Source: an uncultured Oscillibacter sp.
GTDB lineage: Bacteria > Bacillota > Clostridia > Oscillospirales > Oscillospiraceae
Direction: 5' to 3'
NCBI GenBank assembly: GCA_910585165.1
Contig: CAJUBX010000089.1
Coordinates: 1-7,628 of the forward strand
DNA length: 7,628 nt
Under the pieces are notes generated by a model. It was not told the DNA's origin, searched no databases, and saw only the letters and a list, made by a program, of their open reading frames with translations. The translations under genes were made by a program, and so were the position numbers. Of the stretch, positions 1-6,141 are shown one piece after another; the first letter of the stretch is position 1; every line of letters starts with the position of its first letter.

Positions 1-126
1 GCCACCGTCAGCTTCATGGCCCAGAAAATGACCGTGGACGCGGACGACGCCCGGTTTGACGACATCATGAAGGAAATCGTGGCGGTGTGCAAAAAGGTGG
101 AGCCGGACTGCGTCATCAACCTGTGA
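1..126 (+). CDS. HMA-domain (heavy-metal-associated) protein, C-terminal part only
   Basis: An open frame enters from the left edge and ends in TGA at 124-126, leaving 41 residues. The segment reads VSFMAQKMTVDADD, then a helix with EIVAVCKKVEPDC. This matches the second half of the ferredoxin-like HMA fold as found in small free-standing metal-binding proteins, and in the N-terminal domains of CadA/ZntA ATPases. The CxxC metal-binding motif of the family would lie upstream of the window, so it cannot be confirmed. Such proteins bind Zn, Cd, Pb or Cu in the cytosol and pass them to a P1B ATPase. The ATPase two genes downstream lacks this domain, so this protein is probably its separate metal-binding partner. 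The stop overlaps the start of the next gene. Confidence 0.75.
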   Translation, partial: ATVSFMAQKMTVDADDARFDDIMKEIVAVCKKVEPDCVINL

Positions 127-737
127 CCACCTTTTGGGACCGCTGGGCCAGGCTCTATGATTTTGCCCAATGGACCAACCGGCAGACAAATGCCGCCGCC
201 TCGGCCCGGGCGGCAGAGCTGCTCCCGGCCGGGGCCAGGGTATTGGACTGCGCCGCCGGAACGGGGCTTTTTTCCCTGGCGGCGGCGGAGCGGGCCGCAT
301 CCGTTCTCTGCACAGATTTATCGGAGGCCATGCTGGCCCAGGCGGAGCGGAAGGCCCGCCGCCGGGGGCTTTCCAACCTGCGGTTTGCCCGCCGGGACGT
401 AACCGCCCTGCCGGACCCGGACGGCGGCTTCGACGGGGTGATCGCCGCCAATGTGCTCCATCTTCTCCCGTCGCCGGAAGCGGCGGTCCGGGAGCTCTGG
501 CGGGTGACCGCCCCCGGCGGACGGCTTATTCTGCCTACGTACCTCCAGGGAAGGGTGGGAACGGTCTACGGAACGATGATTCGTATTTACCACGGCATGG
601 GCTTTCACTACGAACACGCCTTCACCCCCGAGACCTACCAAACGTTTCTGGAGGGCCTGGGGCTGGGCCGGGTAACGGTGGAGGTCATTCCCGGGCGGCT
701 GCCCATAGGGCTGGCGGTTTTGCGGAAGCCCGGTTAA
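123..737 (+). CDS. Class I SAM-dependent methyltransferase
   Basis: The protein has 204 residues when started at GTG 123, which shares GTGA with the upstream stop and suggests translational coupling. A GTG at 87 is also in frame but would overlap the HMA gene by 40 bases and add a non-family N-terminus. Motif I, VLDCAAGTG, is at residues 40-48. The acidic residue after beta-2 is D65 in CTDLS, the adenine-contact acid is D92 in RRDV, and motif post-II is FDGVIAANVLHLL at 103-115. The N-terminal FWDRWARLYDF resembles UbiE/PmtA-like methyltransferases. The fold is clear; the substrate (lipid, quinone, small thiol or metal-related) is not visible. Its position inside a metal-export cassette suggests a linked stress role, but this is inference. 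Confidence 0.88.
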   Translation: MTTFWDRWARLYDFAQWTNRQTNAAASARAAELLPAGARVLDCAAGTGLFSLAAAERAASVLCTDLSEAMLAQAERKARRRGLSNLRFARRDVTALPDPDGGFDGVIAANVLHLLPSPEAAVRELWRVTAPGGRLILPTYLQGRVGTVYGTMIRIYHGMGFHYEHAFTPETYQTFLEGLGLGRVTVEVIPGRLPIGLAVLRKPG

Positions 738-744
738 GGAAGAC

Positions 745-821
745 AGAAAAAGATAGCCGCCCACCCTTCACAGCAGCGGCTATCCAGCACGATACGGGGC
801 GGCCGGAAGCTGCCCCCGCAC
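745..821 (-). ncRNA. Candidate small RNA antisense to the ATPase leader
   Basis: On the - strand a consensus-like promoter (850-855 and 827-832) is followed about 75 nt later by a perfect 9-bp stem and five Ts. The predicted transcript starts near 820 and ends near 747. It would hold a first hairpin pairing 812-816 with 796-800 and then the terminator hairpin. No open frame with a ribosome binding site fits in it. If the metal operon is read through from upstream, this RNA is fully complementary to the leader of the ATPase gene. The short convergent, antisense layout recalls type I antitoxin RNAs of Firmicutes, but no toxin ORF is visible opposite it. Existence is inferred from the signals alone. 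Confidence 0.4.
747..784 (-). terminator. Rho-independent terminator of the small RNA
   Basis: GATAGCCGC at 752-760 and GCGGCTATC at 776-784 form a perfect 9-bp inverted repeat with a 15-nt loop. On the - strand it is followed by TTTTT (751-747) then CTG. On the + strand the following bases are CAGCACGA, without a T-run, so it is better as a - strand terminator, although it may also weaken + strand readthrough into the ATPase gene. Confidence 0.55.
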
Positions 822-826
822 CCTCT

Positions 827-855
827 ATTATAACAGAACAACCAGCGAAACGCAA
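827..855 (-). promoter_or_regulatory. Sigma-A-like promoter on the - strand in the ATPase leader
   Basis: Read on the - strand, TTGCGT (850-855) is followed by exactly 17 bases and then a perfect TATAAT (827-832). The next signal downstream is the hairpin plus T-tract at 747-784. The TATTATA core could also serve as a -10 on the + strand for the ATPase gene, but no matching + strand -35 is seen at the right distance. Confidence 0.55.
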
Positions 856-864
856 GAGAAAAAC

Positions 865-876
865 AAAACGCGTTTT
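865..876. repeat. 12-bp perfect palindrome upstream of the ATPase ribosome binding site
   Basis: AAAACGCGTTTT is a perfect two-fold palindrome lying directly before the AGGAGG at 878-883. It lies just upstream of the -35 of the - strand promoter. It could be a repressor operator, but it does not match a known ArsR/SmtB or CadC operator that I can recall. Confidence 0.35.
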
Positions 877-892
877 TAGGAGGCGACGCCTT

Positions 893-2815
893 ATGAAAAA
901 CCTTACCCGCAAGCAGCGAAAAATGCTGTGCCGGATTCTGGCGGCGGCGGCTTTGCTGATTGCCGTCAAGCTGCTGCCCGGCCTGGTTCCCGTTCCCGGT
1001 TGGGCGCAGTGGGCTTTGTACCTGGTTCCTTATGCCGTCATCGGCTGGGACGTTTTATGGAAGGCCGTCCGCAACATCTTAAACGGCCAGGTTTTCGACG
1101 AGAACTTCCTCATGGCCCTGGCCACCGTGGGGGCCTTTGCCACCGGGGAATACGCCGAGGCGGTCTTCGTCATGCTCTTCTACCAGACCGGGGAGCTCTT
1201 CCAGGACTACGCCGTGGGAAGGTCCCGCCAGTCCATCGCCGCCCTGATGGACATCCGGCCCGACACCGCCAACCTGGAGGGGGAGGACGGCTCCTTGGAG
1301 GAGGTGGACCCGGAGGACGTGGAGGTAGGCGCCGTAGTGGTAATCCGCCCCGGCGAGCGGGTCCCCCTGGACGGCGAGGTGCTGGAGGGCGTTTCCGTCC
1401 TGGATACCGCCGCCCTCACCGGCGAATCCGTGCCCCGGGACGTGGGCCCCGGCGACGCGGTGATCAGCGGCTGCGTGAACCAGTCGGGGCTTCTGCGGGT
1501 GCGGGTGACCAGGCTCTGCGAGGAGTCCACCGTGTCGAAGATTCTGGACCTGGTGGAAAACGCCGGAGAGAAGAAGGCCGCCAGCGAGAACTTCATCACC
1601 CGCTTCGCCCGGTACTACACCCCCTGCGTCGTCATCGCCGCCCTGGCGCTGTTCCTGATCCCGGCCATTGCCCTGGCGGTGGTTCCCCCCGCCGCCCAGC
1701 CTGCCTTCCTGGCGGGGACGGAGTGGACCGGATGGCTTCACCGGGCGCTGATTTTCCTGGTGATCTCCTGCCCCTGCGCCCTGGTGATCTCCGTGCCGCT
1801 GAGCTTTTTCGGCGGCATCGGCGGAGCGGGCAAGTGCGGCATCCTGGTGAAAGGCAGCAACTACCTGGAGCTTCTTTCCAAGGCGGAGACCGTGGTGTTC
1901 GACAAGACCGGGACCCTGACCCAGGGCAGCTTTACCGTCACCGCCCTGCACCCGGCGGAGGGCTTTGACGAAAACGCCCTGCTGGAGGCCGCCGCCCTGG
2001 CGGAGAGCTGGTCCAGCCACCCCATCTCCGTTTCCCTCCGCAAGGCGTGGGGGAAGGAAATCGACCCGAACCGGGTGACGGAGGTGGAGGAAATCGCCGG
2101 TCACGGCGTGGCCGCCCGGGTGGACGGCAGGGCCGTTTTGGCCGGGAACAGCCGCCTGATGGAAAAAGAGGGCGTTCAATGGGAGCGCTGCGATTTGCCG
2201 GGGACCATCGTCCATGTGGCGGTGGAGGGGGCCTACGCCGGGCACATCCTCATCTCGGACCTTCCCAAGCCCGAGGCCAAGACCCTGGTGGAGGGCCTGA
2301 AGGCGGCGGGAGTGAAAAAGACGGTTATGCTCACCGGAGACGCCGAGGCGGCGGCCAAGGCCGTGGCCCGGGAGCTTGGGATTGACGAGTACCACGCCCA
2401 GCTGCTCCCGGCGGACAAGGTGGAGCGGGTGGAGGCGCTGCTTGCCGGGAAGTCCCCCGGAGCGGCCCTGGCCTTTGTGGGCGACGGCATCAACGACGCG
2501 CCGGTGCTGACCCGGGCGGATATCGGCATCGCCATGGGAGCCCTGGGCTCCGACGCGGCCATCGAGGCGGCGGATGTGGTGCTGATGGACGACAACCCGG
2601 CGAAGATCGCCGCCGCCATGCGGATTTCCCGGAAGACCCTGCGGATTGTCAAGCAGAACATCTGGTTCGCCCTGGGGGTGAAGGGAGCGGTGCTGCTGCT
2701 GGGGGCCTTCGGCGTGGCCACCATGTGGGAGGCGGTGTTCGCCGACGTGGGCGTGGCGTTCCTGGCGATTTTGAACGCCATGCGGTGCCTCCAGGTGGAG
2801 GAATTTAAAAAGTGA
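893..2815 (+). CDS. Heavy-metal-translocating P1B-type ATPase (Zn/Cd/Pb exporter, CadA/ZntA type)
   Basis: This 640-residue integral membrane pump starts at ATG 893, with AGGAGG at 878-883 nine bases before it. The frame is open much further upstream, but only as an effect of high GC. It is predicted to export Zn2+, Cd2+ or Pb2+ by ATP hydrolysis. Visible landmarks in order: actuator TGES at 176-179, metal-site SCPC with CPC at 293-295, phosphorylation site DKTGT at D337, HP (SSHPIS) at 376-377, TGD at 481-483, and GDGINDAP at 530-537. K597 (LGVKG) and D618 (ADVGV) match the last-helix Lys and metal-coordinating Asp of ZntA, which favours the Zn/Cd/Pb class over copper. The N-terminus goes straight into the first membrane helices; the HMA domain usual in CadA/ZntA (often over 700 aa) is absent, while a separate HMA protein is encoded at 1-126. 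A convergent gene follows. Confidence 0.95.
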   Translation: MKNLTRKQRKMLCRILAAAALLIAVKLLPGLVPVPGWAQWALYLVPYAVIGWDVLWKAVRNILNGQVFDENFLMALATVGAFATGEYAEAVFVMLFYQTGELFQDYAVGRSRQSIAALMDIRPDTANLEGEDGSLEEVDPEDVEVGAVVVIRPGERVPLDGEVLEGVSVLDTAALTGESVPRDVGPGDAVISGCVNQSGLLRVRVTRLCEESTVSKILDLVENAGEKKAASENFITRFARYYTPCVVIAALALFLIPAIALAVVPPAAQPAFLAGTEWTGWLHRALIFLVISCPCALVISVPLSFFGGIGGAGKCGILVKGSNYLELLSKAETVVFDKTGTLTQGSFTVTALHPAEGFDENALLEAAALAESWSSHPISVSLRKAWGKEIDPNRVTEVEEIAGHGVAARVDGRAVLAGNSRLMEKEGVQWERCDLPGTIVHVAVEGAYAGHILISDLPKPEAKTLVEGLKAAGVKKTVMLTGDAEAAAKAVARELGIDEYHAQLLPADKVERVEALLAGKSPGAALAFVGDGINDAPVLTRADIGIAMGALGSDAAIEAADVVLMDDNPAKIAAAMRISRKTLRIVKQNIWFALGVKGAVLLLGAFGVATMWEAVFADVGVAFLAILNAMRCLQVEEFKK

Positions 2816-2854
2816 GAGATCCTGGCCTGTCCCGGAAACTGTATCCTGTTTAAA

Positions 2855-2892
2855 GAGCGGAGCGACGCAGCTTGTCCTGCGCCGCTCCGTTC
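2855..2892. terminator. Strong hairpin between convergent genes
   Basis: Positions 2855-2870 pair with 2877-2892 to give a 16-position stem with one A/C mismatch and one G/U pair, closing a 6-nt CTTGTC loop. The + strand flank has no T-run; the - strand continues with TTTAAACAGG. It lies 40 bases after the ATPase stop and probably ends that transcript. It is also the second barrier for the transporter transcript coming from the right. Confidence 0.6.
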
Positions 2893-2901
2893 AGGCTGTC
2901 G

Positions 2902-2922
2902 AAAAACCCGAAAAACCGGTTT
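2902..2922 (-). terminator. Probable terminator of the NSS transporter transcript
   Basis: On the - strand AAACCG (2922-2917) can pair with CGG(G)TTT (2910-2904) around a short T-rich loop, with one bulge, and the run ends in five Ts before a C. It lies 54 bases after the transporter stop. The stem is short, so the larger hairpin at 2855-2892 may do part of the work. Confidence 0.4.
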
Positions 2923-2975
2923 AACGGGAAGGGGGAAGGTGTGCGCGGGGAACTCAGGAAGGGCCCCCTGCGCCG

Positions 2976-4307
2976 TCAGAAAGCGACCTTCATGCACAGG
3001 GCCACCAGGCACAGTATGACGGCGCAGGGCACGTATACATACCGGCCGATGCCGTACCACCAGGCGCCGGGGGCCTTCTCCGCCCCCTTGCCCGCCTCGT
3101 CCATCAAATCCTCCCGGCGCATGATCCAAAACCAGCTCACCGCCCCCAGGGTGGCCCCGATGGGAATGATGTAGATGGACACGATGTCCATCCAGGGACC
3201 CCACTTGAAAATGGGCTCCATGTGGAGCCCGATTCCCAGGCAGACCACGCACAGCAAAAGCAGCATCGCCTTCCGGCTGAGCCGGGGGAACTTGTGCAGC
3301 AGGGACTCCCCCACCGCCTCGAACATGTTCTGGAGGGAGCTGACCCCGGCGAAGATCATGGCGACATACAAAATCACCGCAAACAGCCGCCCCAGGGGGA
3401 TGTCCTGCAAAATCCGGGGCAGGGTGACGAACAGCAGGGAGGGCCCCGCCCCGATATCCAGCCCGTAGGCGAAGCACGCAGGAATCATCACCAGGGCGGC
3501 CACCAGGGCGGCGACGGTGTCGAACAGGGCCGTCCGCTTGGCCAGCTTCGCAACGTCCTCCGCCGTGTCCAGGTACGCGCCGTAGACGATCATGCCGCTG
3601 CCGGTGATGGACAGGGAGAAGAAGGCCTGTCCCATGGCCCAGATCCACACCATGGGGTCCAGCAGCTCCTCCCACCGGGGGGAGAACATATAGCGGTAGC
3701 CCTCCGCCGCGCCGGGGAGAAAGGCCACCCGCACCGCCAGAATCAGAAAGATCAGAAAGAACAGGGGCATCATGACCTTGTTGCTTTTCTCAATGCTCCT
3801 GGCTCCCAGCAGCAGCGTCAGCAGGGTGCCCGCCACCACCACGGCGTGGAAGGGAACGACGGAGTAATCCGCCAGGGAAAAGCTCTCAAACCACACGGCG
3901 GTGTCCGTGTTCATCAGCTCTCCGGTGAGGGAGCCGGCAAAGGCCTTCAGAACGTAGGAGATGATCACCGCGTAGCCGATGGCGATGCACATGGACCCCG
4001 CCAGGGGAAGCCAGCCCAAGAGGCCCCCGGCCTTTCCAAGCTCCTTCTTCCGGGTGCCCCAAGCCATCTCATAGGCCCCCAGGGTTCCCGTCCTGGCCCG
4101 GCGGCCCACGGCGTACTCCGCCGTCAGGCCCACGGCGCCGAACAGGGCGATGAAAATCAAATAAGCGATGAGGAAGGCCCCGCCGCCGTTGCTGCCCATT
4201 TTGGCGGGGAAGCCCCACACGTTGGCCATGCCCACTGCGGAGCCCACCGCCGAGAGAACGAACCCCCAGCGGCTGGTGAACTGCCGCTTTTTGTGATCAT
4301 GGCTCAT
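2976..4307 (-). CDS. Sodium-dependent transporter, NSS/SNF family (LeuT fold)
   Basis: This 443-residue polytopic membrane protein is predicted to take up an amino acid or related amine with Na+. The family signature is in the first helix: GSAVGMANVW, then GFPAKMG and SNGGGAFLIAY at residues 22-49, followed by EYAVGRR at 64-70. Length and helix content fit bacterial members with 11-12 helices. Most family members have NVWRFP; here it is NVWGFP, so the Arg of the extracellular gate is Gly32. The start ATG 4307 has GGAGG seven bases before it and overlaps the upstream gene's TGA as ATGA, which indicates coupling to the C_GCAxxG_C_C protein. The substrate cannot be read from the sequence. Confidence 0.92.
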   Translation of the reverse strand: MSHDHKKRQFTSRWGFVLSAVGSAVGMANVWGFPAKMGSNGGGAFLIAYLIFIALFGAVGLTAEYAVGRRARTGTLGAYEMAWGTRKKELGKAGGLLGWLPLAGSMCIAIGYAVIISYVLKAFAGSLTGELMNTDTAVWFESFSLADYSVVPFHAVVVAGTLLTLLLGARSIEKSNKVMMPLFFLIFLILAVRVAFLPGAAEGYRYMFSPRWEELLDPMVWIWAMGQAFFSLSITGSGMIVYGAYLDTAEDVAKLAKRTALFDTVAALVAALVMIPACFAYGLDIGAGPSLLFVTLPRILQDIPLGRLFAVILYVAMIFAGVSSLQNMFEAVGESLLHKFPRLSRKAMLLLLCVVCLGIGLHMEPIFKWGPWMDIVSIYIIPIGATLGAVSWFWIMRREDLMDEAGKGAEKAPGAWWYGIGRYVYVPCAVILCLVALCMKVAF

Positions 4308-4765
4308 TCCCCATCCTCCCGGCGCGCCTCCCGGACCAGGGCCTCCAGCAGTTCCACCGCCGTGACGACCATGTTGTCGCAGTGGGAGGCGACGCCCAGG
4401 CGGGCCGCGGCGGGATTCTTTTCCGTCACGCCGGGCCGGGCCCGGAGAAGGTCGCCGCAGCGGGTGTGGCCGAAAATCTCATGAAAGCGGCGGCGGTATT
4501 CCTTGGTAATGCGGTAGATATTCCGCTTGGCGGCCTGGTCCTCCGGCTTGTCGAAGGGGAAGCAGAGGCTGAGGATCAGCACGCCTCCGCTGAGGGCGCC
4601 GCAGACCTCCTCATGGCTGCCGCCTATGCCGCCGCCGAAGCCCGCCAGCAGGGGCAGGACCTCCTCCGGCGTCCGGCCCGCCAAATCGGCGCAGGCTCCC
4701 GCCACGGACTGGGCGCAGTTCCAGCCCTCCTTGTGATATTGGTACGCTAAAGCGCAGCGGTCCAT
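4304..4765 (-). CDS. C_GCAxxG_C_C family cysteine-motif protein
   Basis: This is a 153-residue soluble protein. ATG 4765 is chosen because it follows GGAGAAGG and gives the family's usual N-terminus (MDRCALAYQYHKEGWNCAQS); the frame extends 30 codons further up but runs through the promoter. The pattern that names the family is present: C17 (NCAQSV), CGALSGG at 55-61, C103 (TRCGDLL) and C129 (SHCDN), with a Gly-rich GFGGGIGG loop at 42-49. Members are common in Clostridia and are thought to be redox or metal-cofactor proteins, often beside transporters or oxidoreductases, but no biochemical role is established to my knowledge. It is the first gene of a two-gene operon with the sodium transporter, with a four-base overlap. 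Confidence 0.88.
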   Translation of the reverse strand: MDRCALAYQYHKEGWNCAQSVAGACADLAGRTPEEVLPLLAGFGGGIGGSHEEVCGALSGGVLILSLCFPFDKPEDQAAKRNIYRITKEYRRRFHEIFGHTRCGDLLRARPGVTEKNPAAARLGVASHCDNMVVTAVELLEALVREARREDGE

Positions 4766-4826
4766 AAAATCCTTCTCCTCTCTTAAAATCCGGCCTCTGG
4801 GGCCCGGTTTTATGCCGTATAAGAAC

Positions 4827-4855
4827 AGTATACCAAGAAAAAATGGAAATGGCAA
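4827..4855 (-). promoter_or_regulatory. Sigma-A-like promoter of the C_GCAxxG_C_C / NSS operon
   Basis: On the - strand, TTGCCA (4850-4855), a 17-base spacer rich in T, and TATACT (4827-4832) lie about 60 bases before the start codon at 4765. This is a near-consensus housekeeping promoter with no gene between it and the operon. Confidence 0.7.
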
Positions 4856-4863
4856 CCAGGAAA

Positions 4864-4934
4864 ATCCGGCGGACTTTTTTGAGGAAAACGTTCCCGCCGT
4901 TTCGTATACTGTTTGGCGGGAGATTCCGCCGGAT
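4864..4934. repeat. Nested inverted repeats around the TraX-gene promoter
   Basis: An outer perfect repeat pairs ATCCGGCGGA (4864-4873) with TCCGCCGGAT (4925-4934). Inside it, CCCGCC (4893-4898) pairs with GGCGGG (4915-4920), and GGCGG (4915-4919) can instead pair with CCGCC (4926-4930) around GAGATT. The TATACT at 4905-4910 lies in the inner loop. The pairings exclude one another, so this may be a set of operator half-sites or a switching leader structure; no matching regulator is in the window. Confidence 0.45.
4905..4910 (+). promoter_or_regulatory. Possible -10 box for the TraX-like gene
   Basis: TATACT lies 46 bases before the start codon. The region 16-18 bases upstream (AGGAAA) is a poor -35, so the promoter would need an activator, or the call is wrong. 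The same GTATACTGTT string occurs in the divergent promoter on the other strand. Confidence 0.35.
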
Positions 4935-4956
4935 ATTTAAGATAGGAGATGAGACG

Positions 4957-5706
4957 ATGACGACCTTTTCCCTGAAGCTGACGGCGGCGGCCCTTATGAC
5001 CCTGGACCATATCGGCTTTTACTTTCCGGCGGCCCCAATCTGGTTCCGCTGGCTGGGCCGGGGGGCCTATCCCCTGTTCCTATTCTGCATGGTCCAGGGC
5101 TGTTCCCACACCCGGAGCCGGAAGCGCTATCTTCTGCGGCTGTACCTGATGAGCGTCTTTATGACGGCCCTGGGCCTGTTTCTGGACGCCCGCGTCCCCT
5201 CGGAGGGCGGCTATGGCAACCACAATATTTTCCTGCCGCTGTTTTTGACGGGCGTTTTGATCAGCGCGGTGGAGCTGTACCAGCAGGACCGTAAAAAGGG
5301 AGGGCTGCTGCTGGGAGCCGCCGCCCTGGTGCAGGTTTTTTACATGCTGCTTCCCTTTCTGTTTCCCTTTACCCGGAATTTCAGCGGGGACGTTTTAACC
5401 GGGGTGGTTCCGAATCTGGCGGTAAACGAGTACGGCTTTGAGTTTATCGCCCTGGGCATGGCCCTGTATTTTCTCCGGGACCGCCGGGAGGCCCTGGCCG
5501 CCGTTTACTGGATATTCTGCATTTACCAGTTCAGCGCCGAGGCGCTGTACGGCTATTTCCCGGTTCAGTGGATGATGGCGCTGGCCCTGCCGCTGATGCT
5601 GCGCTATAACGGGGAAAAGGGGAGGGGCTGGAAATGGTTTTTCTATTTCTATTATCCCGCCCATACCTGTCTTTTGTTCCTGCTGTCCGCAGCTCTGGCG
5701 GGATAG
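4957..5706 (+). CDS. TraX-family integral membrane protein (acetyltransferase-like)
   Basis: The protein has 249 residues from ATG 4957, preceded by AGGAG (4944-4948) with eight bases between. Family features: an N-terminal helix ending in LDHIGFYF (D17, H18), the conserved GRGAYPLFLF at 34-43, a following basic SRKRYLLRLYL segment, several hydrophobic helices, and a C-terminal YYPAH with H236. TraX of the F plasmid N-acetylates the pilin subunit. Chromosomal relatives in Firmicutes are frequent, lie away from pilus genes as here, and have no proven substrate. They may acetylate surface components, which is inference. No terminator is seen after it: the DNA passes directly into a broken gene on the other strand. 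Confidence 0.88.
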   Translation: MTTFSLKLTAAALMTLDHIGFYFPAAPIWFRWLGRGAYPLFLFCMVQGCSHTRSRKRYLLRLYLMSVFMTALGLFLDARVPSEGGYGNHNIFLPLFLTGVLISAVELYQQDRKKGGLLLGAAALVQVFYMLLPFLFPFTRNFSGDVLTGVVPNLAVNEYGFEFIALGMALYFLRDRREALAAVYWIFCIYQFSAEALYGYFPVQWMMALALPLMLRYNGEKGRGWKWFFYFYYPAHTCLLFLLSAALAG

Positions 5707-6141
5707 AAAGCCGCACTCACCATTTTCCATACGTAGCCGTTTATACTTTGAAACATACCAGCTAAACCAGATCGCATATCCCAATGCTATCAGTAAAAGT
5801 CCAATCAAGACAACTCTGAGCAACGTTGTTACGGGACAGACCACAGCCAAAAGGCTGGCTAAAAGGATCAGGGAAATCGGGACATCTGAGGCAATATATG
5901 CAAATTTCCCAAACAGGTCACGGTACAAAACTTTTCCTTGCTGCGCCTGCTTCACGTCCTCATCATAAGCTTCCTACGAAAATGCCGTGGCCAGTCCTTT
6001 GACGGACAGGTATCCAAAGAATATGATCCAAAACAAGTCCGACAGCCCATCAAAGGTCACCGCTTTCATAACAATAAATGCACAGGCCAGCAGAGATGCC
6101 AGCAGAGATGCCAGCAAGGTTTTCGGACTAACTAATTTCAT
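5707..6141 (-). pseudogene. Four-helix membrane protein gene with in-frame amber stop and missing 3' end
   Basis: ATG 6141 has a strong AGGAGG (6149-6154) seven bases before it. The frame gives 55 residues with two hydrophobic segments and then meets TAG at 5974-5976. The same frame continues without a break through EAYDEDVKQAQQGKVLYRD and two further membrane helices (about 5907-5760) to a basic YKRLRMENGE end. It then runs into the antisense of the TraX gene near 5707, where composition changes. This looks like one protein of about 145 residues or more, broken by a nonsense codon and probably truncated by a rearrangement at the boundary. A GTG 5955 restart of the second half is possible but has no good ribosome binding site. 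I do not recognise the family; it is probably cargo of a mobile element, downstream of the XRE gene. Confidence 0.6.
6086..6116. repeat. 12-bp tandem repeat, about 2.6 copies
   Basis: GCCAGCAGAGAT occurs at 6086-6097 and 6098-6109 with a partial third copy (GCCAGCA) to 6116. It lies inside the first membrane helix of the broken gene and encodes repeated Ala-Ser-Leu-Leu, so changes in copy number keep the frame. Confidence 0.85.

Noticed and set aside
752..784. Hol_Tox-type toxin gene partner for the antisense RNA
   Set aside because: The opposite strand is the 3' end of the methyltransferase gene and a short spacer; no hydrophobic short ORF with a start and ribosome binding site is present.
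170..892. N-terminal extension of the ATPase frame by 241 codons
   Set aside because: It overlaps the methyltransferase gene in another frame, is Gly/Pro/Arg-rich, and a proper ribosome binding site precedes ATG 893.
1079..2395. Long open frame on the - strand across the ATPase gene (438 codons), and another at 2233-3675
   Set aside because: These are antisense shadows of GC-rich coding DNA: Gly/Pro/Arg/His-rich, no domain motif, no ribosome binding site, and the opposite strand carries clear family motifs.
3222..4484. 420-codon + strand frame opposite the NSS transporter
   Set aside because: The product is His/Gln/Gly/Pro-rich low-complexity, with no start signal, and the transporter frame on the other strand has a full family signature.
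4766..4855. Longer start (ATG 4855) for the C_GCAxxG_C_C protein
   Set aside because: It would place the -10 and -35 boxes inside the coding sequence, has no ribosome binding site, and adds residues not typical of the family.
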